Below, one piece after another: positions 45,751 to 47,094 of a stretch of 47,094 nt of DNA; the stretch's first letter is position 1; every line of letters starts with the position of its first letter. The DNA comes from Anaerolineales bacterium. Its GTDB lineage: Bacteria; Chloroflexota; Anaerolineae; Anaerolineales; DRMV01. The DNA lies in assembly GCA_027023425.1 (NCBI GenBank), contig JALVVL010000010.1:113031-160124 (forward strand), given 5' to 3'. The notes beneath the pieces were generated by a model. That model made no database searches, was not told where the DNA came from, and was given only the letters and a program-made list of their open reading frames with translations. The translations under genes were made by a program, and so were the position numbers.

Positions 45751-47004
45751 TTATCTCTCTTTCACCGCGGCGTCAAAATCCTCGCGGAAGCGTTCAATGC
45801 CGGTCACTACCGCCATGGTGGAAAACTCGCCCAAGGGGCAGAAGGTTTTGCCCTGAATTTGCTTGGCGACAGCATACAGGGTTTCCACATCCCGCGGGGT
45901 GCCTTGACCCGAAGCAATGCGCTCGGCCAGCCGCTCCATCCAGTAGGTACCCTCGCGGCACGGCGTGCATTTGCCGCAGGATTCCTCGCGGAAGAAGTTG
46001 GTGGTTTTCTTCACCAGCCAAGCGATGGAGACGGTCTCGTCTAACACAATGACCGACGCGGAGCCCAACATGCCGCCGACTTTGGGCACACTTTCGTAGT
46101 CCATCGGCGTGTCCAGCACCTCATCGGTAGCGGGCAAGAGGGAAGAGGACGCGCCCGCGGGCATGATGGCTTTGATTTTCTTGCCGCCGATGATGCCGCC
46201 GCCGTGCTCGTAAATCAGTTCGCGGAACGTGGTGCCCAGCGGCAGTTCGTAGTTGCCGGGCTTGTTCACCCGCCCCGAAAGGCTGAAAATCTTGACGCCG
46301 GGGCTTTTTTCGGTGCCAAAGGTGTGATACCAATCGCCGCCGTTGGCAATGATCATCGGCACGTTGGTCAGGGTTTCCACGTTGTTGATGACCGTGGGCT
46401 TGCCGTAAAGCCCGTAAGTGGGCGGGAAGGGCGGGCGCAGGCGGGGTTGGCCGCGCTTGCCTTCCAACGATTCCATCAGCGCGGTTTCCTCGCCGCAGAT
46501 GTAGGCGCCCGCGCCCAAGTGCGTGTAAATCCGCAGGCTGTAATCGGTGCCGAAGATGTTGTCGCCGAGCAGACCGGCGGCTTCCATTTCCGCGATTTTC
46601 TGGTCAAGCCACTTGGCGACGTGCCAAAACTCGCCGCGCAGGTAAACATAGGCTCGGTGTGCGCCCACGGCATACGAGGCAATCGCCACGCCTTCCAAAA
46701 ACTGGAAGGGGTTTTCCTCCATGATTTCGCGATCTTTGAACGTGCCGGGCTCGGACTCGTCGCCGTTGGCGATGACGTAGTGCGGCCAGTTGCGTTTGTC
46801 CATGAAGGCCCACTTCAAGCCCGTGGGGAAGCCCGCGCCGCCGCGACCGCGCAGCCCCGATTTCTTCACCTCGTCGGTGACTTCGTCGGGTTGCATTTCG
46901 GTCACGGCTTTGCGAAAAGCCTCAAACCCACCGTGGGCTTGGTAGACCGCTAAGTCTTTGATATTCGGGATGTCGCGGTGTCGCAACAGGATGTGTTCGG
47001 ACAT
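45751..47004 (-). CDS. nuoF: NADH-quinone oxidoreductase subunit F
   Basis: 417 aa from the ATG at 47004 (GAGG 7 bp upstream), which I prefer to upstream in-frame starts at 47016 and 47031. It oxidises NADH: FMN/NADH site GRGGAGFPTG (53-62) with NGDESEPGT, and 4Fe-4S cluster N3 ligands C343, C346, C349 (ESCGKCTPCREG) and C389 (TFCPLG). First nuo gene in the window. nuoE and others should lie to the right. Confidence 0.97.
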   Translation of the reverse strand: MSEHILLRHRDIPNIKDLAVYQAHGGFEAFRKAVTEMQPDEVTDEVKKSGLRGRGGAGFPTGLKWAFMDKRNWPHYVIANGDESEPGTFKDREIMEENPFQFLEGVAIASYAVGAHRAYVYLRGEFWHVAKWLDQKIAEMEAAGLLGDNIFGTDYSLRIYTHLGAGAYICGEETALMESLEGKRGQPRLRPPFPPTYGLYGKPTVINNVETLTNVPMIIANGGDWYHTFGTEKSPGVKIFSLSGRVNKPGNYELPLGTTFRELIYEHGGGIIGGKKIKAIMPAGASSSLLPATDEVLDTPMDYESVPKVGGMLGSASVIVLDETVSIAWLVKKTTNFFREESCGKCTPCREGTYWMERLAERIASGQGTPRDVETLYAVAKQIQGKTFCPLGEFSTMAVVTGIERFREDFDAAVKER

Positions 47005-47020
47005 GGGGTGCCTCATAAAA

Positions 47021-47094
47021 TCTCTCCCCACCCCTTCCCCCTCCCCTCCCTTACTAAGGGAGGGGAGGGGGAGACGAGCCGCAGGCTCGTCGGG
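47021..47094. repeat. repeat D, copy 4, at the right edge
   Basis: Near-perfect inverted repeat CCCCTCCCCTCCCTTA / TAAGGGAGGGGAGGGG, followed by GACGAGCCGCAGGCTCGTC. It lies upstream of nuoF and is cut by the window edge. Confidence 0.7.

Overview
The window looks like a chromosomal segment of a Chloroflexota bacterium, most likely Anaerolineae. This is inferred, not proven, from proline/threonine-rich TPTPTP-type linkers in four exported or membrane-anchored proteins, a B12-dependent (class II) ribonucleotide reductase with nrdR directly upstream, a BMP-type nucleoside transporter, a 14-subunit-type nuo operon, and intergenic DNA crowded with short repeats. There are no rRNA or tRNA genes, no CRISPR array and no transposase gene. 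Most genes are housekeeping or metabolic.

Layout. 0.3-1.8 kb: DEDDh exonuclease and aldo/keto reductase (minus). 2.1-4.9 kb: two paralogous membrane-anchored TPR proteins (plus). 5.3-7.8 kb: M42 aminopeptidase with a small zinc-ribbon protein (minus), a SAM methyltransferase (plus) and a stand-alone LuxR-type HTH protein (minus). 8.4-10.7 kb: secreted small protein, OmpR-type regulator and histidine kinase (minus). 10.9-12.5 kb: gamma-glutamyltransferase (plus), convergent across a shared terminator with an EF-G-like GTPase (12.5-14.6 kb, minus). 14.7-19.4 kb: BtuF-like binding protein, TolB-like propeller protein, RsmF-like rRNA methyltransferase and a conserved small protein (minus). 20.4-25.3 kb: nucleoside ABC transporter operon (plus). 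25.6-28.7 kb: a GlyA-GcvT fusion (minus). 29.3-32.5 kb: nrdR and nrdJ (plus). 32.8-34.6 kb: a lipoprotein and a membrane-anchored protein, convergent. 35-47 kb: nuoF-G-H-I-J-K-L-M-N (minus), with nuoA-E presumably beyond the right edge.

How the genes fit together. The nuo genes encode the NADH-oxidising, connecting and proton-pumping parts of complex I. NrdR is expected to repress the B12-dependent reductase NrdJ. The GlyA-GcvT fusion joins the two enzymes that exchange one-carbon units between serine, glycine and tetrahydrofolate. The four-gene BMP transporter imports nucleosides. The kinase/regulator pair sits behind a small secreted protein that may be part of its signal path.

The least ordinary content is in the spacers. 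(i) Element A, about 155 bp, has imperfect terminal inverted repeats and four copies, three with 7-bp target duplications. (ii) Element B, 261 bp, has 14-bp terminal repeats and a 10-bp duplication. A is inserted in a B-related sequence at 4.9 kb and B is inserted in A at 19.5 kb, and the B copy preserves the empty A target site. (iii) Heptamer-type tandem arrays begin exactly at, or within, the stop codons of several genes. In nuoG the repeat appears to encode the last ten residues. (iv) Hairpin-forming CACAGATT repeats, purine-rich palindromes and a three-hairpin 180-bp repeat fill most of the other spacers.

The GlyA-GcvT fusion also holds, between its two enzymes, a segment that resembles part of its own GcvT domain.
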